Shown here: positions 1 through 8,440 of the stretch, piece by piece
Layout of the letters: the number at the start of each line of letters is the position of its first letter
Numbering within the stretch: the first letter of the stretch is position 1
NCBI GenBank assembly: GCA_003427395.1
Contig: BFEA01000623.1
Location: 670,458-691,085, forward strand
Origin: Chara braunii
Taxonomy: Eukaryota > Streptophyta > Charophyceae > Charales > Characeae
Direction: 5' to 3'
Length of the DNA stretch: 20,628 nt
Made by a program: the position numbers and the translations under genes
Notes under the pieces: model-generated
Seen by the model: the letters and a program-made list of their open reading frames with translations, nothing else
What the model was told of the DNA's origin: nothing
The model's database searches: none

Positions 1-55
<55 letters not shown>
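1..55. repeat. (AG)n microsatellite at window edge
   Basis: Uninterrupted AG dinucleotide repeat of at least 27 units, cut by the window edge so its true length is unknown. It abuts the purine-rich 5' part of element B. Confidence 0.98.
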
Positions 56-57
<2 letters not shown>

Positions 58-777
58 AGATTGGTTGTCACGTACCTGTGAAGTCCGCTATGTAGTCCAA
101 CGAAGAGAAGGAGGCGACCATAGCCGCGGAGCTCGACCACAGAGTGACCAAGGAGGTGAAAGAGAGGACAGAGGGAGAGACCGAGGAGAGAAGTGAAGCA
201 GAGGAAGAAGAAGGGAGAGTCGAGAACGGGAAAAAAAAAGAAAAGAAAAAAAAAAAGAGAAGACAGACGGTGTGAAGAAGAAGAAAGAGGCGAGGAAGGA
301 GAAAGGAAGGAGAAGGGTGGCGAGGAAGGAGAAGATGGCAGCCATAGCTGACTGGAAGAGTTGACCGGGGGAGTTGATCGGAGTTGACCGGGGGTTGACT
401 GCAGCGTTGACCAAGATTGTTGACCACGAATTTGACCAAGCTGGAGCCGGTATAATCTTGCCAAGCCTTCATCCTATCCCCTCGCCCTATGGATGTGCAC
501 ACACCCTGTGGTACCTGCTGAGTCAAGTCTGTGCGTCTCTCTTTTTGCATCGAGTCTCTTCTGTCCAGGTGATAGGACTCTGTGGATGAAGGATAGGGCG
601 TTGTTGACCAAACCCACACGGGCTGACTAGGGCTAAAGATTGTGTCTGATGACTTGATTGTCCTGGAGGACACGAACCCTCCCAAGGACCAGTACTGACC
701 GGCAGGCTGCTCAGTGTGGCACGGTAGGCCCAAAATCCGACTTGTGGGCTGCACAACAGGCCGTCTAAGTTTTGAGA
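56..777 (+). other. Upstream/leader region of retrotransposon B
   Basis: This is 0.7 kb without a convincing gene. Bases 100-350 are strongly purine-rich on the + strand (GA/GGA runs and A-tracts at 230-260). That composition creates Ser/Leu/Phe-rich open frames on the - strand, which I regard as composition artefacts. Bases 361-437 hold a spaced TTGAC array. A diverged inverted repeat pairs parts of 466-490 with 587-600. I could not find the TTGCA/ATT/TGGTATCGGAGC LTR-PBS junction that elements A and C carry, so the 5' LTR and PBS of B are outside the window, deleted or unrecognisable. The tract CCGTCTAAGTTTT at 761-773 aligns in position with the TATA box of A and C but lacks TATAAATA. Confidence 0.5.
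361..437 (+). repeat. Array of seven TTGAC-type motifs
   Basis: TTGACC or a one-base variant starts at 361, 374 (TTGATC), 384, 395 (TTGACT), 407, 420 and 432, a spacing of 10-13 bp. TTGAC[C/T] is the W-box core recognised by plant WRKY factors. Whether this is a regulatory array or a degenerate 12-bp minisatellite cannot be decided from sequence alone. Confidence 0.6.
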
Positions 778-873
778 GGACCTGCTGATCGCGTAGTCCT
801 GTCTGCGACGTTGAAGAATTCCTAAGGAGTTATGAGGGATCTCCTTAAATGCCTCCTGATCAGCAACAGGTCC
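778..873 (+). ncRNA. Structured leader RNA block of element B
   Basis: GGACCTGCTGATC at 778-790 can pair over 13 bp with GATCAG...CAGGTCC at 858-873, leaving a 3-nt bulge. The inner hairpin TAAGGAG (823-829) pairs with CTCCTTA (841-847) over an 11-nt loop. The same architecture and the conserved AAGAATTCCT just before the inner hairpin recur in element A (13705-13791, - strand) and element C (18303-18384, + strand). It lies 66 nt before the first ATG (940) in the gag region. It is a cis-acting leader element by position; its role (packaging, dimerisation, translation or RNA stability) is unknown. Confidence 0.6.
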
Positions 874-977
874 TGTAGTGACAGCCTTAGAGTAGGTCTA
901 GGCTAGTGACCCTAGTTGACAGGATCCTGTTCGGATTCTATGAGCAGGCGGCGAAGAAGAAAAAGTTGTAGGAGAAG

Positions 978-2756
978 ATGCGAAGGCTGCAGCAGGAGGA
1001 GGAAGAGAAAAGAAGGGCTGCCGAAGAAGAAGCAGTAGCAGAGGAGGAAGAGGTAGAAGAACCCCTAGAAAGGAGGCGTAGGGAAGAAAGGGGAGAAAGT
1101 AATGGCACGAAGGCAGAAGACAAGTGGATGGAGAAGAAATTTAGCGAGTGGGTGGCTAATTTATTGCTGGGAGAAGACGAAGAGGCACTGTTGTACGTGC
1201 CCCAGGAGGGGAGAGAAGCATTTGCCAGGGCGCTAGAATCTAAGGAGGACCCCCTGGAACGCTAGACGATGGAAGACGAGAAGAGGTTGGAGTGGAAGTT
1301 GCGTCTGGCAAGGGAAAAGAAAAGGAGGAGGGAGGAGGCCAACCGGATGGCCAAAGAGGTGGAGAAGATTCAGGCATGTAGGCAGGAAGTGCAAGCACAA
1401 CAAGAGACCCTGCCAAATTAGACAAAATTTTGGGTTATCTTGAGATTCTGAGTCGGCCTGGCTTGAGGAACATCAGGCCAATAAGGGTCAAGATGTCTCT
1501 TCATGCCATCTGGTCTGGATTTAGAGAGTTCACGCGCGACGTGGTAACCCATGTTGGGACCGAAGTTAGAAAGTTGAAGGAAGGCGCAAAGAAGTTTTGT
1601 GCCGGCGCCATTGAAGGCCCCAAAGTAGTGGCCACAGCAGAGGCCGAGTCGCGTCGCCTCAAAGAGCCTGTTAAGCTCAAATTTCCTGACTCGTATCGCG
1701 GGAAAAAGGATGATAACTTTGATAACTGGGAGGCTAGCATTAATACGTATGTCTATTTACAGCATATCGCACTCGAGGAACAAGTCCTCGTAGCCTTCCA
1801 CGCACTGAAGGACGAAACGGCCAGCTTCGCCAGGTCCCCTGTGCGTGCAGCTGATTGCGAACACAATATGGTTGCGTAATCCAAGCTCACCCCTCTTTCT
1901 ACTTTCCTGAAACTCCTGCGAGAGAGGTTCGTTGACGTCACAAGGGGCGTCAGGGCCTCTGAGAAGCTTCAAACCATCCACTCGCGACAGTGGAAGAGTG
2001 TGCGAGCACTCAAAGCTGTCATGGACGACTTGGTAGCCATCCCAGACCACGGGGTCACTAAGACCCAGTTGGTCCAACTATTTTATCGTGCCATGGCAGA
2101 GCCCCTGCGAGGGCATTTCTTCGACAAGACTCAACAGGCCAATATCACGTATGATGCATTGAGCAGAAAAGTGGTCTCGTTTGAGGCGAAGTCCATGCCA
2201 GTTTCCACTTTCTGGCATAAGGACTTAAAAAAGGGAAAGAAGTGGAAAGGTCGTACCATCTCAGGGTCAGGGCCAAGGATCATCTGATCCTTACTTGAGA
2301 CGAAGGTGGTACAGGCGAAGTCCCCTACGATCAGATCAAGTGGGGGCCAGAGGAGGAGGACAGTAGTGTAGGCCAGGGGAGGACCTATGCTGCTGTCGCG
2401 GCTGGAGGGAGGCCACAAGGTAGAGGAGGCCAAGGCGGGTGGTCGAGGACCGGGTGCACAGGGGGTTCACGGCCAAAGGAACCGCCAAGAGGGAGGTAGG
2501 GGTCAAGGTCCCCCGCCAAATCGTGAAGGTCCCAGTCGGTCCCCGCAGCGACGAGGTGGAGGATCACCTCAGAGGAGAGGAGGTTGGCAGCCAGGTTGGC
2601 CACAAGGCCGGCCATGGGAAGATTTGGGCCTGGACCAGCGAGTATGGCAGCAGCGTATGCATATATTGCGGTGACCCGGCCCATATCATTAAATATTACC
2701 CTAAGTACAGAGAGGCCCGATGGGCTGCCCAGGAGTCAAAAGGCAGCCGCCAGTAG
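978..2756 (+). pseudogene. gag: Element B gag (capsid/nucleocapsid), broken
   Basis: Decayed Ty3/gypsy gag. The N-terminal part (frame of 978) is a Glu/Arg/Lys-rich predicted coiled coil with in-frame TAG codons at 969-971 and 1263-1265, running on to about 1421. The capsid part (frame of 1430) contains a region starting KLKFPDSYRGKKDDNFDNW and continues past a TAA at 1877-1879 to 2287. It is the counterpart of the capsid segment in elements A and C. A Gly/Arg/Gln-rich stretch then changes frame at least twice (2329-2490). The zinc knuckle near 2655-2700 reads C-x2-C-x4-H-x4-Y, so the last Cys ligand is replaced by Tyr. Several stops look like CAG or CAA to TAG/TAA changes. The start at 978 is only the first Met after a stop; coding character extends upstream in frame. 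Not functional as read. Confidence 0.8.
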
Positions 2757-3129
2757 GGGTTGCAACTGCCCCTATGACTAGGCCACGTGAACAGGAAACT
2801 CCCACATCACATGAGCCTTCGATAGAGGTTGGAGGCGGGTGCCTAGCTAGCTTTCTAGAGACTGCTTGTGTTAGTGTCTCTCTAGGCACTTCCCTCGCAG
2901 GCATGGCAGAAGAGTTAAAAGAGAGGATGCCTGCCTGTGGAGAAGGTTCTTCATTCCCTGACTCTCCTCGTACAGGATGACCTTCCTCTTGACATAGTCC
3001 TAGGTTTGGACTGGGGAGAGGCAGCAGGGGCCACACTCATTTGAGAGAGCATGAGTGAAGGCTCCCTAGTCCGTCAGGCAAGACGGCCCGCCTGTTTCAT
3101 GTGTCAGGAGTAGACAACTCGCTGGCACA
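2757..3129 (+). pseudogene. Element B protease remnant and gag-pol linker
   Basis: This lies between the zinc knuckle and RT. The frame of 2720 gives an acidic linker-like sequence (to 2980). Just after it, at about 2978-3015 in another frame, the residues DLPLDIVLG appear. They match the C-terminal hydrophobic-Gly block of the element A protease (DLPMDIVLG in A). No D-T/S-G active site is visible in any forward frame here, so most of the aspartic protease core seems deleted. The assignment rests on position and one short motif. Confidence 0.5.
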
Positions 3130-4183
3130 TTGCTGTCTCAGCGTTCCCACGTTCGCGCGATCAGTGAAAAAGGAGTAGTTAGAGGAGCAGGTCTTCGTAG
3201 CCTATGTGAGGCAGTTATTGAGCCTAAGGAAGACACATTCATAGACCCAGCTATTGCCAAGCTGCTGGAAGAGTTTCAGGATTTAGCAGAGCCACTGACA
3301 GGAGTAGTGCAGCGGCCAATTCAGCATCGTATAGAGATAGAGCCTAGCAGTAGGACTCCTAAGGGAGCAGTCTACAGGATGTCCCCAAGGGAGTTAGAGG
3401 AGTTGCGCAAGCAGTTAGACGAGCTCCTCGAAAAAGGTTGGATTAGGCCCAGTTCGTCTCCTTTTGGAGCACCAGTTTTATTTGTCCCCAAAAAGGAAGG
3501 AGAGTTACGGATGTGTATAAACCATAGGGGTCTGAATGCGATCACGGTGAAGAACGCTGAACCACTGCTCAGGATAGACGATCTTTTAGATCGGGTGCAG
3601 GGTTGCAAATATTTTTCGAAGATCGACGTGAAGTCCGGATATCATTAGATAGAGGTCCATCCTGATGACCAGTACAAGATTGCATTCCGGACATGGGCAC
3701 TATGAGTTTATAGTGATGCCCTTTGGACTAACCAATGCGCCTGCCACATTCCAGCGCTGTATGAACGACTTGTTTAGGCCTTGGTTAGATAGATTTGTTG
3801 TAGTCTACTTAGATGATATATTAGTGTTCAGTAGGACCCTCCAAGAGCATCATGGTCATTTGAGGCAAGTCTTGGAGAAAATGAGAGAAGCTAACTTCAA
3901 GATCAATGAGAAAAAGTGTGAGTGGGCCAAGACACAAGTCTTGTACTTGGGCCACGTCTTAGACGGAGATGGCATCAAGCCTGAGGACAGTAAGATAGCG
4001 GCGATTAGAGATTGGCCAATGCCCCGCACGTTGACTGAATTGCGGTCATTCCTGGGCCTAGCTAATTATTATAGGAAGTTCGTAAGGAACTTCTCAACTA
4101 TCGCCGCCCCCCTTCGCAGGTTGCTCAAGAAAGAGGCAGTCTGGCAGTGGGACAAAGACTGTACGTCTGCGCTAAAGAGTTAA
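3130..4183 (+). pseudogene. pol: Element B reverse transcriptase, two frames
   Basis: Fingers and palm of a Ty3/gypsy reverse transcriptase, which would copy element RNA into DNA in cytoplasmic particles. The first frame (3130-3648) carries [33 protein letters not shown] and [11 protein letters not shown], including the first catalytic Asp. It then meets TAG at 3646-3648 exactly where the family has Gln (CAG to TAG). A deletion/frameshift near 3690-3700 moves the reading into the frame of 3665, which has HYEFIVMPFGLTNAP and an intact YLDDILVFS active site, then VLYLGHVLDG and the connection region ending with a stop at 4183. All three metal-binding Asp residues are therefore encoded but lie in different frames, so no functional enzyme is expected. 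Confidence 0.92.
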
Positions 4184-4566
4184 AGCACGCGTTGATAGAG
4201 TATCATGTCCTCAAAGTAGCAGATCTGTCCTTGCCATTTGTCGTCACCACGGACGCGAGTCAGTATGGTATAGGCGCCATGTTACAGCAGGACGACGGCA
4301 ATGGCTACATACCCGTAGAGTTCATGTCAGCAAGGATGCCATCAGAAAAGGTAGCTACCTCGACATATGAGAGAAAACTCTACGCTCTCAGGCAGGCCTT
4401 AGAGCACTGGAAGCATTACCTGCTTGGGACACACTTCGAGGTGTATTCAGACCACGATTCACTTAGATGGCTGAAGACACAGGCCAAAATGACACCTAAG
4501 TTGACTGGGTGGGCCACTGAAGACCAGTATGACTTTGAGCTCAAGCTTCGCGGACGCTCTAAGTAG
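4147..4566 (+). pseudogene. pol: Element B RNase H domain
   Basis: RNase H domain of the Ty3/gypsy polymerase, which degrades the RNA strand of the RNA-DNA hybrid. Visible motifs are FVVTTDASQYGIGAM (first catalytic Asp), STYERKLYALRQALEHW (Glu) and FEVYSDHDSLRWL (Asp). It overlaps the end of the RT frame through a -1/+2 shift. Compared with element A, the sequence just before the last acidic motif (ADALSRR) is shortened and out of frame, and ADALSRR itself falls in the next frame (4529 onwards). TAG at 4564-4566 ends this frame. Confidence 0.9.
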
Positions 4567-5957
4567 GAGATCAAACTACTTTGGAGTTATAGTTCACTAT
4601 CTGGATATAGGGAGCGACCTGCAGGAGAGAGTTAGAGAGGCGTATTCGCAGGACCCTATTTATAGTGACCTCCTCAAGAGAGTTAAGGAGGCCCCAGAGA
4701 CCGAACCAGATTACCGCACTACAGAGGGGTTGTTATTTGAGAAGACCAATGTAGTAGACCGTCTGTGCGTTCCTAACAGTGAGGAGATCCGTAGTTTGGT
4801 CCTAGGGGAATGCCACGACATAGAGGGACATTTCAGTTGGCAAAAGACTCTAGCCAATTTGATGCATGCGTACACCTGGCTAGGAATGAAAATTGACTGC
4901 ATAGAGTATGTCCGCAGTTGCAAAGTGTGCCAGAGAAACAAGACTACTACGCATGCCCCTCTAGGACTTCTCATACCCTTGCCTGTTCCTGATCAGCCCG
5001 AAGATTCAGTGTCTATTGACTTTATGTACGCTGGCGTCAAGAGTAGGCATGGTAAGAGCAAAGTCATGGTCATAGTTGATAGATTTAGTAAATATGTTAT
5101 TTTCGTCCCTTTGCCTGCAGAGGCACGCACTGAACTAGTCATTCAGAAGTTTTTTTATTTTTGGATTAGTGATCACGGGATTCCACTATTTATAGTTAGC
5201 GATAGATACCCGATTCACTAGCCAGAACTGGCAGGAACTAATGAAAGTCTACGGATTTGTTAATGTCATATGGCCACCATCCACTGAGCAGATGAACAAG
5301 ATCCTGCAGCAAGTTCTGCGCATGTACATTAGACCAGATCAAGTCAATTGGGATGAGATGTTGCCCAAGGTAGACATAAATATATCCCAATCCATATCAC
5401 GATATATAACCCATCCTGGTTGACCTGTTCTATTCATGTAGACTTTTGCTATACAATCTCTCAGTTTCAAGAGCTTCCATTAGACATTCGCCAACTTGTC
5501 CATCATAGTATGAACTAGCTGGTTGGTGGATGTGTACAATAACAGTTTGCACGTGTCCACCTGTCGCACTCCCAACGAGTTGTACAAGTCCTTTAGGTCA
5601 TGCAGACGGTTTGAGGGACTTAACCGGGACCAGATTCGCAGGCTACCGCCCGGTACCAGGGAGTTCGCAATACATCACGAGAAAGAGCTAGCTAGAGTTG
5701 TCGAGAACCTCAGGAAGGCCCAACATAGAATGATAGAGCAGGCCAACAAGCACCGCCGCCCATTGCAGTTTCAAGTAGGCGATTTAGTCTGGGTCAAGTC
5801 CAAAGAGTTTGCTCCTGAGGAAAACATCTCGCAGAAGTTACTGCCAGTGTACATGGGACCATGGCCAGTTCTAGAAGTCAAGGGCGGAGAAGATGGGTCG
5901 TCCTACACAGTAGAGATTCCAGCACACCTCCACACCTACCCGGTGTTCCATGCATGA
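4529..5957 (+). pseudogene. pol: Element B integrase, three fragments
   Basis: Integrase inserting element cDNA into the host chromosome. The first fragment (4529-5221) carries ADALSRR from RNase H, then the zinc-binding HHCC (H and H in ECHDIEGHFSW, C and C in RSCKVCQ) and the first two DDE residues (SIDFM and VSDR). A 1-nt indel near 5208 shifts into the frame of 5241, where PSTEQMNK keeps a Glu but lacks about four residues compared with the HPEANGQAEQ block of element A, so the D-to-E spacing is not 35. About 100 bp (5424-5522) is stop-ridden. The last fragment (5523-5957) has the C-terminal domain with FQVGDLVWVKS and the GPF/Y-type block YMGPWPVLE, ending TYPVFHA. Confidence 0.9.
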
Positions 5958-5960
5958 AAC

Positions 5961-6236
5961 TTGTTGCCGTGTGTGACAAGTCAACAGTTTCCATCTAGAA
6001 GGTCCATGATCCCTCCGGACATCGACGGAAGATACAACATTGACGGCATTGTAGGTGAAGACGTGTTCAGAACAGGAGGTAGAGGTCGTCCACAAAAGCA
6101 ATATAAGGTCCGGTTCGCTTATCAGGAACCGGAGGACGTTCGCTGGTTTACCAGAACAAAACTGCTAGAAACAGCTCCCGACATAGTTAGGGCCTACGAG
6201 AGAGATAAGAAAGGTAAAGGTCCTGCCTTGGACTGA
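5961..6236 (+). pseudogene. pol: Element B C-terminal chromodomain
   Basis: Tail of integrase. After PSRRSMIPPDIDGRYN and a basic GGRGRPQKQ linker comes KVRFAYQEPEDVRWFTRTKL, a chromodomain-like fold pattern (beta-strand basic/aromatic residues, a Trp, then a C-terminal helix with APDIVRAYE). Chromoviruses use this domain to target integration to particular chromatin. It is separated from the preceding fragment only by TGA at 5955-5957 in the same frame class, and matches the equivalent tail of element A. It ends at TGA 6234-6236. The frame is open but the upstream protein is broken. Confidence 0.75.
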
Positions 6237-6261
6237 GTTATTCTCGGAGGACCTCCAATTT

Positions 6262-6274
6262 AGGCCGGCGGGAG
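6262..6274 (+). other. Probable polypurine tract of element B
   Basis: GGCCGGCGGGAG lies 25-38 bp after the pol stop and directly before a TG dinucleotide at 6275. This is where element A has GGAGGAGGGAA before its LTR. It contains pyrimidines, so it is a degraded or weak PPT. The call rests mainly on position. Confidence 0.4.
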
Positions 6275-6473
6275 TGAAACGGTATTCACTTGTTCGCAGT
6301 AGCCGATGCAGATCCCAGGGCTCGATCCCTAGACTTACCTTACCTCTGTACAGTATCTGTGTCGACCCCAGGAGTTGAACCCACGACCTGTGTCCTTTCC
6401 CCAGTTGGTAGGTCGTCGTAGGTCTGTAGGTTATAGGGGTTCGATCTGTAGACCTGTCGGATAGGAGTCTTAG

Positions 6474-6574
6474 CAAGGTCTAGAAGTCGTAGCTGTAGCT
6501 CCTCCGAAAGTTCAAGGTCGTAGCTGCTACAGTCCTGAAGGGTCAAGGTCGTAGCTGCTACACTATCGAAAGGC
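6474..6574 (+). repeat. Three tandem 31-bp repeats
   Basis: Copies are 6474-6512 (39 bp, diverged and with an insertion), 6513-6543 and 6544-6574 (both 31 bp). All share a CAAGGTC...GTAGCTG core, with GTAGCTGCTACA in the last two copies. Tandem units in the first third of an LTR-like tract are typical of U3 enhancer repeats; no activity can be shown here. Confidence 0.8.
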
Positions 6575-6965
6575 CAAGTCCACGGCCTTCCGGAAGGTCC
6601 TAGTAGTGGCCTTTCGAAGCTGCTCATGTTTAGGCTGAGGCAAGTGGGCAAGTGGTGGAGTCCACCCGTGCTGAGTCAGCAGTCCCAGTCCCAGTCAGTC
6701 CTAGTCCAGTCAAGCAAGTACCGCATGGGACTGTGTGCACCACGGGCATGGGAAAGGGGCAGACCAACGAGATACAGAAGCAAAAATCAAGAGGCAGCGC
6801 CCAGCCATTCATTCATTCCTGCGTAAGCCATGCGGAAGCGCTGCCACAGTCACTTGTGCGAGGTGGTCTGCAGTGAGCTCGAAGACGAAGTGGGCGAGAG
6901 GAAGAGCTTAGCCATAGCGATAGGGTAGCAGTGGCCCTAGTCGCTATAGCCGTTAGGAGAGTGTA

Positions 6966-6986
6966 GTGTGTGTGTGTGTATGTGTG
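6966..6986. repeat. Short (TG)n microsatellite
   Basis: Alternating GT/TG run interrupted once by A (GTGTGTGTGTGTATGTGTGT). Confidence 0.85.
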
Positions 6987-7200
6987 TTCAGAGTGTCGCG
7001 TGTGGGATATCGAGGGTGATCCTGTGTGCGTGTGAACAGAGAGTTGTACAGGCGTTGTGCCGCCATAGCCATTTGAAGTGAACTTGTATTCGAACTGCGT
7101 TTTTGGTTACTATATCTCTGAGTTCTGAGCGGGCGCTTGTCGCCAGTTTGCTGCTCACCTGTTTGCATGCATATGAAGTGTGAAAGATAGCGAGTCTGAT

Positions 7201-8131
7201 TGCAAAGATGAGCAATAGCGAACTTGAGCAATCAAACAACATCATATATATGAGACCAAATAGTCGTGACCTCGAACCAAAAGCAGAATTGCATCACGAG
7301 TTTCACCAAATAAGAGCACGCCAAAAGCTCATAATTGACGATGCTGGAATAGTCTCATCATCATCAACGAAGAACCAATGTTGATATCCTATCTAGCGCT
7401 CAACACCCAGACTACGAATGGCAGATCCTATCTAACCTAGACTACAATGTTGCTGATGATGTCAACAGCTTCCCAAGTACGAGCAGATCTCGGCCAATGC
7501 CGCACGCAACAAGCACCAGGTACGTCTCGCGTATCACTCACAACCTCATTCCCCAACTCCTAGATGCCACATGCACCCATGGACCACCATGCGCCCCATC
7601 CAACATACAATAGCGCAGCTTGGCTATGGCTGCCTGCTCCTTCGAGCTCGCCCGTGAGCGCGTGAACCTGGCAGGCGATAGCACAGCAGCGCTTGCGCAC
7701 AAAGCAGCCAGTGCCCGAATGTCCAATGCGTGGGCAGGCCCTTCCCTATATCGAAGTGGCCTGCTGCTGCGTGCTGTGNTGCGGTACTGGGCCNCGNCCN
7801 ANAAGCTTNCGGTAGGCCCAGGGAGGCTGAGCCTCAGTCCGAAGGAAACAGGCCCAGGGCCTGAGGTGGTTACCAGCACCCAACTGCCCTCACCCTTTGT
7901 TCGGTCCACTTTGTGTATCCGGCCCAGGGCCTGCCTCAGTTACATGCAATGAAAGGCAGTCTGGGCCTGGGTGCTTCCAACCGACTGGCGTTGTGCAACT
8001 GCCTGAATTTCCCTAGTTGCGCGGTGACCTTGAAATGGCATGTAGGGCCTCGGTCGTTCCTGCCTTCACTTAGGGCGGCCGACTGTGTGAAATTGGGCCC
8101 TGTAGGGCATATCGAGGCCCTATGCCTCGCA
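7201..8131 (-). repeat. 3' LTR of element A
   Basis: A 931-bp direct repeat of 14481-15413. On the - strand it begins TGCGAGGC at 8131 and ends CTTTGCA at 7201, giving canonical TG...CA ends. It directly follows the polypurine tract. It carries six ambiguous bases (7779, 7794, 7797, 7800, 7802, 7809). The tip folds as CGAGGC/GCCTCG (8113-8129), followed by GCCCT..AGGGC. Many GGGCC/GGCCC motifs lie in the U3 third. Open frames inside it on the + strand are discussed among rejected items. Confidence 0.95.
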
Positions 8132-8142
8132 TTCCCTCCTCC
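8132..8142 (-). other. Polypurine tract of element A
   Basis: On the - strand GGAGGAGGGAA immediately precedes the TG of the 3' LTR. This is the expected primer for plus-strand DNA synthesis. Confidence 0.88.
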
Positions 8143-8167
8143 ATACTTCGATAGTCCTCTGAGAAGT

Positions 8168-8440
8168 TTAATCTTCAATAATCTGGCGTTTTCCTTTCTG
8201 CAGAGACTTCTCGTAGTGAGCGACGACGTGTGGAGCGCTCTGCATCAGTTCCTCTTGTGTGAACCATCTGTCCTCCTTTCGATCAGTGTCATGTCTGAAC
8301 CGAACCCGGTACTACAGCTTTGGTTTCGGAGGACGTCCTCTGCCTGTCGGTCTTGGAACTGGCATCTCCCTGTGATCAACAATGTCGTCGACGTCGACCT
8401 TCCCATCCATGGTTGGGGGCAGCATAGAGCGACGAGAGGG
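8168..8440 (-). pseudogene. pol: Element A chromodomain tail of integrase
   Basis: C-terminal extension of the integrase. The frame from upstream gives PSRRSMLPPTMDG and a GRGRPPKPKL linker, then an in-frame TAG at 8312-8314. Reading continues in the same frame for 47 codons to TAA at 8168-8170. It encodes YRVRFRHDTDRKEDRWFTQE and a C-terminal helix with APHVVAHYE, matching the chromodomain of element B. The single stop therefore removes the chromatin-targeting module from an otherwise open integrase. This is a chromodomain by pattern and position; I could not run a profile search. Confidence 0.75.

Larger units (their letters stand above)
6275..7200 (+). repeat. Probable 3' LTR of element B
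   Basis: About 0.93 kb with no convincing gene, lying between the presumed PPT of B and the 3' LTR of element A. Its length is close to the 931-933 bp LTRs of A. It starts with TG and the tip can form a hairpin (AGTGAA 6273-6278 with TTCACT 6285-6290). It contains three 31-39 bp tandem units (6474-6574), a purine/pyrimidine-alternating (TG)n run (6966-6986) and no ORF with family signals. A right boundary ending TTTGCA at 7167 is possible. No second copy is in the window, so LTR identity is unproven. Confidence 0.4.

Noticed and set aside
68-754. Long - strand open frame rich in Ser, Leu and Phe
   Set aside because: It is the complement of a purine-rich tract and part of the B leader. Its low-complexity composition explains the lack of stops, and it shows no domain signals.
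6355-6410. tRNA-like T-arm (GGGTTCAACTCC on the - strand)
   Set aside because: No matching acceptor, D-arm or anticodon arm could be built and the T-stem has mismatches. At most it is a SINE or tRNA fragment.
7779-7809. Six ambiguous bases as real polymorphism
   Set aside because: The other LTR copy resolves each position plausibly, so they are more likely sequencing or assembly ambiguity between repeat copies.
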